Shown piece after piece: positions 16,560 to 23,290 of a stretch of 64,000 bases of DNA (position 1 is its first letter; each line of letters begins with the position of its first letter). The notes beneath the pieces are model-generated. The model was not told where the DNA came from and did not search any database. It was given only the letters and a program-made list of their open reading frames with translations. A program made the position numbers and the translations under genes. The stretch comes from Stenotrophomonas sp. Iso1. Its GTDB lineage: Bacteria > Pseudomonadota > Gammaproteobacteria > Xanthomonadales > Xanthomonadaceae. The stretch is from the NCBI RefSeq assembly GCF_027497995.1, contig NZ_JAODBT010000001.1, positions 930,001 to 994,000 of the forward strand, written 5' to 3'.

Positions 16560-17104
16560 CGCGAGGCCTCCAGTTGTTTCTGCAAAGCGTCGCGCGCGCG
16601 CGACAGGTGGGTTTTGACCGAGCCTTCCGAACAGCCCATGGCTTTGGCCGTGGTGGCGACATCCAGCTCCTGCAGCACGCGTAGTCCGAAAGCTTCGCGC
16701 TGGCGTGCCGGTAGCTGGCGTAGTGCCTGCACCAGCCGCGCATAGTCCTGCTGCTGCTCGTGCTGTTGCGCCGGGCCGGCGGTTTCGTCTGCCCAGTCGA
16801 TGGCGCTGTCCTGGTCCTGCTCTTCCTGCGGTGCCCAGAACTTCAGGCGGAAACTGCGGCGGCGCTGCAGGTCGATGATGCGGCGGCGCAGGATGCTCCA
16901 GAACAGCGGTGTCCATTCTTCGGACGGATGCTCGCGGTAACCGAGCATGCGCTCCATTGCGTCCTGCACCGCGTCTAGCGCATCGTCACGCTGGCGCAGT
17001 CCGGCCTCGGCGAAGCGGAACGCACGCGGGCCGATGCCCGCCAGGAAGGCATCCAGCGAGGCGGGCGGGGCGATGGACGTCAGGGGCGGGCTGGTCACCA
17101 GCAC
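16556..17104 (-). CDS. ECF-type RNA polymerase sigma factor
   Basis: 182 residues with the two-domain ECF layout. Region 2 is around 'LRQRDDALDAVQDAMERMLG' and 'PLFWSILRRRIIDLQRRRS'. After a Glu/Asp/Gln-rich linker (residues ~95-120) comes region 4 with helix-turn-helix: 'LRQLPARQREAFGLRVLQEL', 'DVATTAKAMGCSEGSVKTHL', 'SRARDALQK'. The start is GTG at 17104 with CGGAACG upstream; another in-frame GTG lies two codons in. First gene of the sigma / anti-sigma-like / DUF3106 cassette, transcribed against the pnt genes. The stimulus is unknown. Confidence 0.9.
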   Translation of the reverse strand: MLVTSPPLTSIAPPASLDAFLAGIGPRAFRFAEAGLRQRDDALDAVQDAMERMLGYREHPSEEWTPLFWSILRRRIIDLQRRRSFRLKFWAPQEEQDQDSAIDWADETAGPAQQHEQQQDYARLVQALRQLPARQREAFGLRVLQELDVATTAKAMGCSEGSVKTHLSRARDALQKQLEASR

Positions 17105-17238
17105 AGGGTAGCGTTCCGGTCGGTACTGGGGGTGTTAACGCCCGAGAGCCGGATTGGTTGACACCGCAACGGTCGCATCGCCTTGACCAGCATGGTTATG
17201 ATGCCGGGCAGGCCGTTCCAGCCTCGGAGAGAGCAGCA

Positions 17239-17541
17239 ATGAGCGATGGGTTCGTGGCGTTGTATATCTTCATGCTGGCAGCCATTGCCGGCCATGTGAT
17301 CATTTCGCGGGTGCCGGTGATCCTGCATACCCCGTTGATGTCCGGTTCCAACTTCATCCACGGCATCGTGTTGATTGGCGCGATGGTGGTGCTGGGCCAT
17401 GCCGACACCACGCTGGAGAAAGCCATCGGCTTCATTGCCGTGGCGCTGGGCGCAGGCAATGCCGCCGGTGGTTATGTGGTTACCGAGCGCATGCTGGAAA
17501 TGTTCAAAAGCTCCAAGAAGCCGGACGGGAAGGGACAATGA
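17239..17541 (+). CDS. pntAB: NAD(P) transhydrogenase subunit alpha part 2 (PntAB, membrane)
   Basis: 100 residues forming the membrane part of the alpha subunit. Three hydrophobic helices are visible: 'FVALYIFMLAAIAGHVIISR', 'SNFIHGIVLIGAMVVLGHA' and 'LEKAIGFIAVALGAGNAAGG', then the basic tail 'ERMLEMFKSSKKPDGKG'. ATG 17239 is preceded by GGAGAG at a normal distance. It overlaps the next gene by 4 bp (ATGA). Its partner pntAA ends almost 2 kb upstream, so this operon segment must have its own promoter in 17105-17238; TTGACA occurs at 17158, but no well-spaced -10 could be assigned. Confidence 0.93.
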   Translation: MSDGFVALYIFMLAAIAGHVIISRVPVILHTPLMSGSNFIHGIVLIGAMVVLGHADTTLEKAIGFIAVALGAGNAAGGYVVTERMLEMFKSSKKPDGKGQ

Positions 17542-18035
17542 GCGCGATGGCGTCTGCCCCGACCGCGCACCGCTGGGATGCGCGGCAGGTTTTCCAGTGG
17601 CTCAGTTATCTGCAGTACCCCGCATTGCTGGTGGCCCTGGCGTATGCGGCGCGGCCGCTCTTCAACGGCATGCAAGGCATGCTCGATGCCTACAACAGCG
17701 CCTTGCTGTATGCCGGCGTGGGCATTGGCATGGCGTCGCTGCAGGACCCCACCAAGACGCAGAACAAGGTTTCCCGGAAGGTATGGGAGGACCCGCGCAA
17801 GGGTCGCTTCATGCTCTGGCTGATCGCACTGCAGACGCTGGTGCCGACCGTGCTGGGCCTGCTGGGTGCGGCTTTGGCCGATTCCACGGCGTTGAGCCAG
17901 CTTTCGTTGGGTCTGGTGGCTTTCGGCCTGGGCATGATCGGCCTGCTGAAAACAGCCATCGAGATGCGTGAACACCATCGCCTGGACAAACAGGTTGGCA
18001 AGCAAGAACGCAGTATTTCGGAGGCGGGTGCATGA
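17538..18035 (+). CDS. Uncharacterised membrane protein inserted between pntAB and pntB
   Basis: 165 residues, no family recognised. Hydrophobic segments: 'YPALLVALAYAARPLFNGM', 'ALLYAGVGIGMASLQD', 'FMLWLIALQTLVPTVLGLLG' and 'LSLGLVAFGLGMIGLLKTAI'. The C-terminus is charged and probably cytoplasmic (REHHRLDKQVGKQERSISE). It overlaps pntAB and pntB by 4 bp each (ATGA on both sides), so all three are translationally coupled. That placement suggests a role in assembly or regulation of the transhydrogenase membrane complex, but this is inference; usual pnt operons lack such a gene. Confidence 0.8.
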   Translation: MSAMASAPTAHRWDARQVFQWLSYLQYPALLVALAYAARPLFNGMQGMLDAYNSALLYAGVGIGMASLQDPTKTQNKVSRKVWEDPRKGRFMLWLIALQTLVPTVLGLLGAALADSTALSQLSLGLVAFGLGMIGLLKTAIEMREHHRLDKQVGKQERSISEAGA

Positions 18036-19468
18036 GCATGCAGGTGCTGGTAAATACGAGTTATCTGGTGGCCGCGACGTTGTTCCTGTTGGGCCTGCAG
18101 CGCATGGCATCGCCCAAAACCGCACGCAGCGGCATCCACTGGGCGGGGCTGGGCATGTTGATTGCCACCGTTGCCACGTTCTTCCTGCCGGGCCTGCAGA
18201 ACATCGCGTTGATCATGGTGGCGTTGCTGCTGGGCACCGGGTTGGCGTGGGTGTCGGCCAAGAAGGTGGCCATCACCGACATGCCGCAGATGGTGGCGCT
18301 GTACAACGGCATGGGCGGTGGTTCGGCCGCGGCCATCGGTGCGGTGGAACTGCTGCGTTTTTCGGATGTGGCCAATCGCGATACCAGTCATTGGAGCGCG
18401 CAGGCCATCGCTGATCTGGCCGCACGACAACCGTCAGCCACGGTGCTCGCACTGGCGGTGATTGGCTCGGCGATTGGTGCGGTGTCGCTGTCCGGTTCGA
18501 TCATCGCGTGGGCCAAGCTCGACGGTCGTTTGGATAAGCGCGTTACCTTCCCGGGGCAGCAGGTGTTCAATCTGCTGGTGGCCGTGGCGATGGTGGTGCT
18601 GGGCGTGTGGGCAGCGGTCAGCCTGCAGCCGGTAGCGATCATCAGCTTCTTCGTGGTGGCGCTTGCGTTGGGCGTGTTGATGACACTGCCTATTGGCGGT
18701 GCCGACATGCCGGTGGTGATTTCGCTGTACAACGCGTTCACCGGTCTGGCGGTGGCGTTTGAAGGTTATGTGCTCGGCAACGAGGCGTTGATCATCGCCG
18801 GCATGATGGTCGGTGCCGCCGGCATCTTGCTGACGCGATTGATGGCCAAGGCCATGAACCGGCCGATCAGCGGTGTGCTGTTTTCCAACTTCGGTGGAGG
18901 CGGCCAGGGCGCGGAAATCAGCGGTAGTCAGAAGCCGATTGAAGCAGCTGATGTGGCAGCGATGATGGCCTTTGCCGAGCGCGTGGTGATCGTGCCGGGT
19001 TACGGCATGGCGGTGGCCCAGGCACAGCACAAGATCTGGGAACTGGCGCAGCGTTTGATCGAGCGCGGGGTGAAGGTAAAGTTCGCCATCCACCCGGTGG
19101 CCGGGCGCATGCCCGGGCATATGAACGTGCTGCTGGCCGAGGCCGGTGTGCCGTACGACCTGATCACCGATATGGATGACATCAATCCCGAGTTCGCGGT
19201 CACCGATGTGTCGCTGGTGATCGGCGCCAACGACGTGGTCAACCCGGTCGCCAAGACGGACCCGACCAGCCCGATCTACGGCATGCCGATTCTTGACGTG
19301 GTCAATTCCAAGAACACCATCGTCATCAAGCGCGGCAAGGGGACGGGCTTTGCCGGCATCGAGAATGCGCTGTTCTACGCCGACAACACCCGCATGCTGT
19401 ACGGCGACGGCGCAGAAGCGGCCAGTTCATTGGTCAGCGAATTGAAGGCGCTGGACGGCGGGCATTGA
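18032..19468 (+). CDS. pntB: NAD(P) transhydrogenase subunit beta
   Basis: 478 residues. The N-terminal ~290 residues form the membrane domain with about nine helices ('YLVAATLFLLGLQRMASPK', 'LGMLIATVATFFLPGL', 'QMVALYNGMGGGSAAAIGAV', 'MPVVISLYNAFTGLAVAFEG'). The C-terminal NADP(H)-binding domain III carries 'IVPGYGMAVAQAQHKIWEL', 'KFAIHPVAGRMPGHMNVLLA', 'GANDVVNPVAKTDPTSPIYG' and 'VIKRGKGTGFAGIENALFY'. Together with PntAA and PntAB it makes the complete proton-pumping enzyme. Start ATG 18032 overlaps the upstream gene by 4 bp. It faces the AraC-type gene, which ends 8 bp downstream. Confidence 0.97.
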   Translation: MSMQVLVNTSYLVAATLFLLGLQRMASPKTARSGIHWAGLGMLIATVATFFLPGLQNIALIMVALLLGTGLAWVSAKKVAITDMPQMVALYNGMGGGSAAAIGAVELLRFSDVANRDTSHWSAQAIADLAARQPSATVLALAVIGSAIGAVSLSGSIIAWAKLDGRLDKRVTFPGQQVFNLLVAVAMVVLGVWAAVSLQPVAIISFFVVALALGVLMTLPIGGADMPVVISLYNAFTGLAVAFEGYVLGNEALIIAGMMVGAAGILLTRLMAKAMNRPISGVLFSNFGGGGQGAEISGSQKPIEAADVAAMMAFAERVVIVPGYGMAVAQAQHKIWELAQRLIERGVKVKFAIHPVAGRMPGHMNVLLAEAGVPYDLITDMDDINPEFAVTDVSLVIGANDVVNPVAKTDPTSPIYGMPILDVVNSKNTIVIKRGKGTGFAGIENALFYADNTRMLYGDGAEAASSLVSELKALDGGH

Positions 19469-19476
19469 GCTCAGGC

Positions 19477-20415
19477 TCAGTGCGCCAGCGTCGCTTCGCC
19501 GGTGCGGAGTTGTAACGCATCGTCGGTGGTCAGGCCGAGGTGCCCGTGCACTGAAATCATTGCACGGGCGCCACGTCGCGCTTCGCTGGTGGTGCAGCCG
19601 AATGCATGTTTGAACGCACGGCAGAAGGCGCTTTCGCTTTCAAAGCCGAGTGCGTCGGCAATCTCGCAGACCGACATGTCGGTGGAACGCACCAACTCCC
19701 ACGCGCGCTGATGGCGCAGGCGGGTGGCGTATTCGCAAGGTGTCTCACCGAATACTTCGCGGTACACGCGGATCAAATGGGTGGGGGAATAGTTCGCGAT
19801 GGCGGCAAGCCGGGTCAGGTCGATGCGGTCATCGACATTGCAGCGGATCAGGTGCTGCACGCGGAGCAGGCGCAACAAGGTCTGGTGCCGGCGTAATGCG
19901 GTGCGTCCGCTGCAGCGATCCATCTGTTGGTGCTGCGCATCCTGGTGTTCGACGATGGCATCGCGCAGCCAGACCATGTTGTCGACCACTTCCCCCCCGT
20001 CGCTGTTTTTCTTGTACCAGTGCGTACGCGCGATATGTACCAAGGGCCGGGCAAGTTGCGTGGGGCAGTGGGTTTCCACGGGGATCAGGCTGGTATCGCA
20101 AGGAGTACTGTGCGGCAGTTCGCGCCACAGTTGCGCTGGTGCCGCCACGCACAGCCACCAGCAAGGCGTGCGGCTCACATGGCGCACGCCACCGTCCAAC
20201 CATAACTGTTGATGGTGAGAGGTCAGTTGCCAAGGGGTATCACCATTGCTCAGTTCCAACACGCCGCGCAACACCAGAGTGATGCTGATCCACCCAGTCG
20301 GAATAGACAGGCGCGATCCGCGACCGTTGCCGACAATGGCATGCACCTTCGCATGTTGCTGCGCGTGCAGATCCAATGACTGGGCGCCGTGCAAAAGGTG
20401 ATGCTCGATTCTCAC
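19477..20415 (-). CDS. AraC-family transcriptional regulator
   Basis: About 312 residues. The C-terminal ~100 residues hold the paired helix-turn-helix: 'RLAAIANYSPTHLIRVYREV', 'FGETPCEYATRLRHQRAWEL', 'DMSVCEIADALGFESESAFC', 'RAFKHAFGCTTSEARR'. The N-terminal domain is not of a type I recognise. The frame is open to 20529; GTG 20415 (VRIEHHLLHGAQSLDLH) is preferred because GGAAAAACT precedes it, and the longer frame starts with low-quality sequence. It is divergent from the TPR-sulfotransferase gene and separated from it by 390 bp containing a minus-strand terminator, so it may control the neighbouring sulfotransferase/oxygenase/TonB receptor module. The link is contextual. Confidence 0.85.
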   Translation of the reverse strand: MRIEHHLLHGAQSLDLHAQQHAKVHAIVGNGRGSRLSIPTGWISITLVLRGVLELSNGDTPWQLTSHHQQLWLDGGVRHVSRTPCWWLCVAAPAQLWRELPHSTPCDTSLIPVETHCPTQLARPLVHIARTHWYKKNSDGGEVVDNMVWLRDAIVEHQDAQHQQMDRCSGRTALRRHQTLLRLLRVQHLIRCNVDDRIDLTRLAAIANYSPTHLIRVYREVFGETPCEYATRLRHQRAWELVRSTDMSVCEIADALGFESESAFCRAFKHAFGCTTSEARRGARAMISVHGHLGLTTDDALQLRTGEATLAH

Positions 20416-20584
20416 AGTTTTTCCATGGCTGGCGTGGCGGGAAGCCGGCGGTGCGGTGGAATGGCGGGAAGGCGAAGCAGTGCGAATGCAGTCAGACGAG
20501 GGACAATAGGCGACCAATGCTTGGAGCAAGGCGCAGGCAAAATCACCGTACGCATGTTCGCGGAATCACATGTGAAAAAGTGAT

Positions 20585-20612
20585 GAAAAAAAGAAGCCCG
20601 GACAGACCGGGC
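20585..20612 (-). terminator. Minus-strand Rho-independent terminator upstream of the AraC gene
   Basis: GCCCGG (20596-20601) pairs with CCGGGC (20607-20612) around a 5-nt loop. On the minus strand the stem is followed by TTCTTTTTTT. No protein gene on the minus strand ends here, because the nearest upstream DNA is the 5' side of the divergent sulfotransferase gene. It therefore ends either a short non-coding transcript starting in 20620-20804 or an attenuated leader of the AraC gene, whose start lies 170 bp further on. Confidence 0.6.
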
Positions 20613-20804
20613 AGTTCCGGAATGTCCTTGCTTGCCCCGGTACGTTGAAGGGCTGAGAAAGGCCGCGCCTGGGAGAGAGTTGCCAGGTTTCCGGACAGCT
20701 CTATGCTGATCACACACGGGTGTGATGGACGTACCTGAACTTGCATTCCGATAGTCCGTTGTTGCGATTTCGCGGTGATTATTTCTTCTGTAACTGAAGA
20801 GGGC

Positions 20805-22622
20805 ATGGCAGTGACTCAGGTTCAACTTGATCAGGCGCTGGAACTGCTCCAACGCGGGCAAGCCAAAGAAGCGGAAGCGTTGATCAAGCGTGTAATGGCG
20901 GTTACGCCAGATGACGTTGCAGCGATCCAGTTGTTGGCACTGGCCTTGGCGCAACAAGGAAAAACGGAACCGGCTCGCGCATTGTTCGACATCGCCGCGC
21001 AGCGGCAGCCGCAAGCTCCCGAGGCGTGGATCAATCTGGGCAATGCTTGTCTGGAGTGTGGCGATCCTGCCGGCGCCGACCACGCTTTTCAGCATGCACG
21101 CAGCTTGGCAGGTGAGGATGTTGCCGCGCTGCTGGGGCAGGGGCTTGCGTGGCTGGGACTGCGGCGTTTTGTGGATGCGCATACCGTGTTGGCGAAAGCA
21201 TTCGCGCGCGAACCGGAAGCGGCTGATGTGCGACTGGCGTATGCGCAGTCGCTGTCGGAGTTGGAGCGGTTCGATGAATTGGCGCAGTGTCTTGTGGGCG
21301 TCGATGCGGCCGCTTTGAATATTGACCAGCAGCGCGCGTTGGCTTGGCTATGGGCACAGGCGGGCAGCGATGAGCATGCGCTTGTGCTCTATCAGCGGCT
21401 GCTGGCAGCGATGCCTGCGGACGATGAATCCCGCGTGCGTCTTGCATTGTTGCTTGAGCGGCTCAATCGCATCGATGACGCCGCCAACGTACTGCGCATG
21501 GTCACTTCCGATACGGGTGGCATGGGGGCGCTGGCCTCCGCGCGGGTGCTGCGTCGACAAGGACAGGTGGAGCAGGCACTGGCGCATCTGCTGCCGGCTT
21601 TATCACCGCCCATGCCATTGGCGATGCAGGCACAGCTGCGGTTCGAACAGGCCAAATGCCACGACGCATGTGGTGCAGCCGATGAGGCGATGGCGGCGTT
21701 GGCACTCGCGCATGGCGCATCAGGCAAGGCGTTCCTGGAGCGCATGCCCGACAACGAGCCACCCGCAGTCCTCGGTTGGTTGCAGCAACGCATGCAGGCC
21801 CGGGCACCCGAGGCATGGAACGTCCCAGTTGAGGATGTGCAGCCCGTAGATCCCATCTTTCTGGTGGGCTTTCCACGCTCAGGTACGACGCTGCTGGAAC
21901 GCATGCTTGACGGTCATCGTCAGTTGGATGTGCTGGATGAACGGCCAGCGCTGGAAGTTGCCATCGAATTCCTGCGTGGCTTGCCCCGGTGGAACGACGG
22001 GGACTTGGACGAATCGCTGGCAATGCTGACGCCAGCGCAGATCACCCACGCTCGGGATGTTTATTGGCGACAGGTGCGGCGCTACCTGCAGCCGAACGGT
22101 CGCTTGGTCGACAAGTATCCGCTGACGATGACGCGGCTGCCTTACGTGGCGCGGCTGTTTCCGCAGGCGCAATGGGTACTGCTGCTGCGTCATCCCTGCG
22201 ACTGCGTGTTGAGTTGCCATATGCAGGCGTTCGGCATGAATGGCGGCGCGCTCGCATTTGCATCACTGGACTCCACCGCCCATACCTACGCGGCGGTGAT
22301 GTCCTGGTGGGACACGCAGCGCATGCATGTGCCAGCACGGGTGCATGTGCTGCGCTACGAGGATCTGGTGCAGGCGCCGGTAGCGGAGCTGGAAGCCCTG
22401 ATGGCGTTTCTATCCTTGTCCGTGGAGCAGGCGCAGCTGGCGTCGCATCATGCTTCGGCGGCACGCATGCGGCGCATCAATACACCCAGTTACGCGCAGG
22501 TGATTCAACCGATCAATGCCGGCGCAGTTGATCGCTGGAAGCGCTATCGCGCGCACTTCAACGACGAAACGCTGGCCACGCTGGCACCGTGGCTGCAGCG
22601 CTACGGCTACGGAGTGGAGTGA
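20805..22622 (+). CDS. TPR-containing sulfotransferase
   Basis: 605 residues without signal peptide. The N-terminal ~320 residues are TPR-like helical repeats ('AVTQVQLDQALELLQRGQAK', 'PQAPEAWINLGNACLECGDP', 'VALLGQGLAWLGLRRFVDAH'-like units). The C-terminal ~270 residues are a sulfotransferase domain with the PAPS 5'-phosphosulfate loop 'PIFLVGFPRSGTTLLERMLD', the 3'-phosphate region 'WVLLLRHPCDCVLSCHMQAF' and 'RVHVLRYEDLVQAPVAELEA'. Such proteins move sulfate from PAPS to an unknown acceptor, possibly a protein bound by the TPR part. ATG 20805 has GAAGAGG just upstream; an earlier in-frame ATG at 20775 lacks one. It is convergent with the 2OG-Fe(II) oxygenase gene, overlapping its end by 16 bp. 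Confidence 0.9.
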   Translation: MAVTQVQLDQALELLQRGQAKEAEALIKRVMAVTPDDVAAIQLLALALAQQGKTEPARALFDIAAQRQPQAPEAWINLGNACLECGDPAGADHAFQHARSLAGEDVAALLGQGLAWLGLRRFVDAHTVLAKAFAREPEAADVRLAYAQSLSELERFDELAQCLVGVDAAALNIDQQRALAWLWAQAGSDEHALVLYQRLLAAMPADDESRVRLALLLERLNRIDDAANVLRMVTSDTGGMGALASARVLRRQGQVEQALAHLLPALSPPMPLAMQAQLRFEQAKCHDACGAADEAMAALALAHGASGKAFLERMPDNEPPAVLGWLQQRMQARAPEAWNVPVEDVQPVDPIFLVGFPRSGTTLLERMLDGHRQLDVLDERPALEVAIEFLRGLPRWNDGDLDESLAMLTPAQITHARDVYWRQVRRYLQPNGRLVDKYPLTMTRLPYVARLFPQAQWVLLLRHPCDCVLSCHMQAFGMNGGALAFASLDSTAHTYAAVMSWWDTQRMHVPARVHVLRYEDLVQAPVAELEALMAFLSLSVEQAQLASHHASAARMRRINTPSYAQVIQPINAGAVDRWKRYRAHFNDETLATLAPWLQRYGYGVE

Positions 22623-23290
22623 CGCTGAGGGAAGCGTAGATACGTGGACAGGATGTACTTGTCCTGGCGGGGCGATGGCTGTCCCTGGTGTGCGTACATC
22701 CAATACGGCGGAAACATCAGCAGTCGCCCGGCACGCGGCGCAACGCCGGTCTGCAAACCCGGAAACCAGGTTTGCCCGCCGTCATCGACATCGTTCAAGT
22801 ACCAGAGAAACACCAGGTAACGATCACAGACTTCGTTGATCGCGTCGAAGTGCGTCTGGAATTTTTCCTCATCACCCGCGCGGTAGCGCTTGAGGATCAA
22901 CGGACTCAGCAGCGGGCTGTCAGGTACCGCGATGGGCAGGCCGACATCGGTGTTGTAACGCTGCAGTGACTGGCTGATCAGCTGCCGGAAGAAAGCTAGA
23001 AAACCAGCGTCGGAGAGTTTGCTGACATCCAACTCGGTCCAGGCGCTGTCTTCCAGTCCGGCACGTACGCCGCGCCCATTGCGTTGCTGGAAGCGCTCAA
23101 GCGTATCGAAGGATCCGATCAGTTTGCTGCACAGGTCGGGTGGCAGGCTGTCGTCGTAGGTGCGGATGTAGTGGCGCAGGTCATTGCCCTGAACATCCGC
23201 CGCGGCAGGTGCCGCGACGGATGCAGTTGGTGCTGACTCAAGTTCAGAAGCGGGCAGTCCAGCGCATCCAGTAGTAACGGCCGATTGCAT
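22607..23290 (-). CDS. 2-oxoglutarate/Fe(II)-dependent oxygenase (prolyl-4-hydroxylase-like)
   Basis: 227 residues. After a low-complexity N-terminus (~35 residues rich in Ala/Pro/Ser) comes a P4Hc-type jelly-roll: 'TYDDSLPPDLCSKLIGSFDT', 'LILKRYRAGDEEKFQTHFDA' with the HxD iron ligands, 'RYLVFLWYLNDVDDGGQTWF', 'VAPRAGRLLMFPPYWMYAHQ' with the distal His, and 'DKYILSTYLRF' with the 2-oxoglutarate-binding basic residue. It is expected to hydroxylate a protein, peptide or small molecule. Start ATG 23290 lies 47 bp inside the upstream TonB-receptor gene (other frame); no better start was found. Co-location with a TonB receptor and a TPR protein recalls the piuA-piuC-TPR locus of Pseudomonas. Confidence 0.85.
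   Translation of the reverse strand: MQSAVTTGCAGLPASELESAPTASVAAPAAADVQGNDLRHYIRTYDDSLPPDLCSKLIGSFDTLERFQQRNGRGVRAGLEDSAWTELDVSKLSDAGFLAFFRQLISQSLQRYNTDVGLPIAVPDSPLLSPLILKRYRAGDEEKFQTHFDAINEVCDRYLVFLWYLNDVDDGGQTWFPGLQTGVAPRAGRLLMFPPYWMYAHQGQPSPRQDKYILSTYLRFPQRHSTP

Noticed and set aside
20412..21182. 256-codon minus-strand frame crossing the sulfotransferase start
   Set aside because: It passes through the minus-strand terminator at 20585-20612 and is antisense to the TPR coding region; no domain seen.
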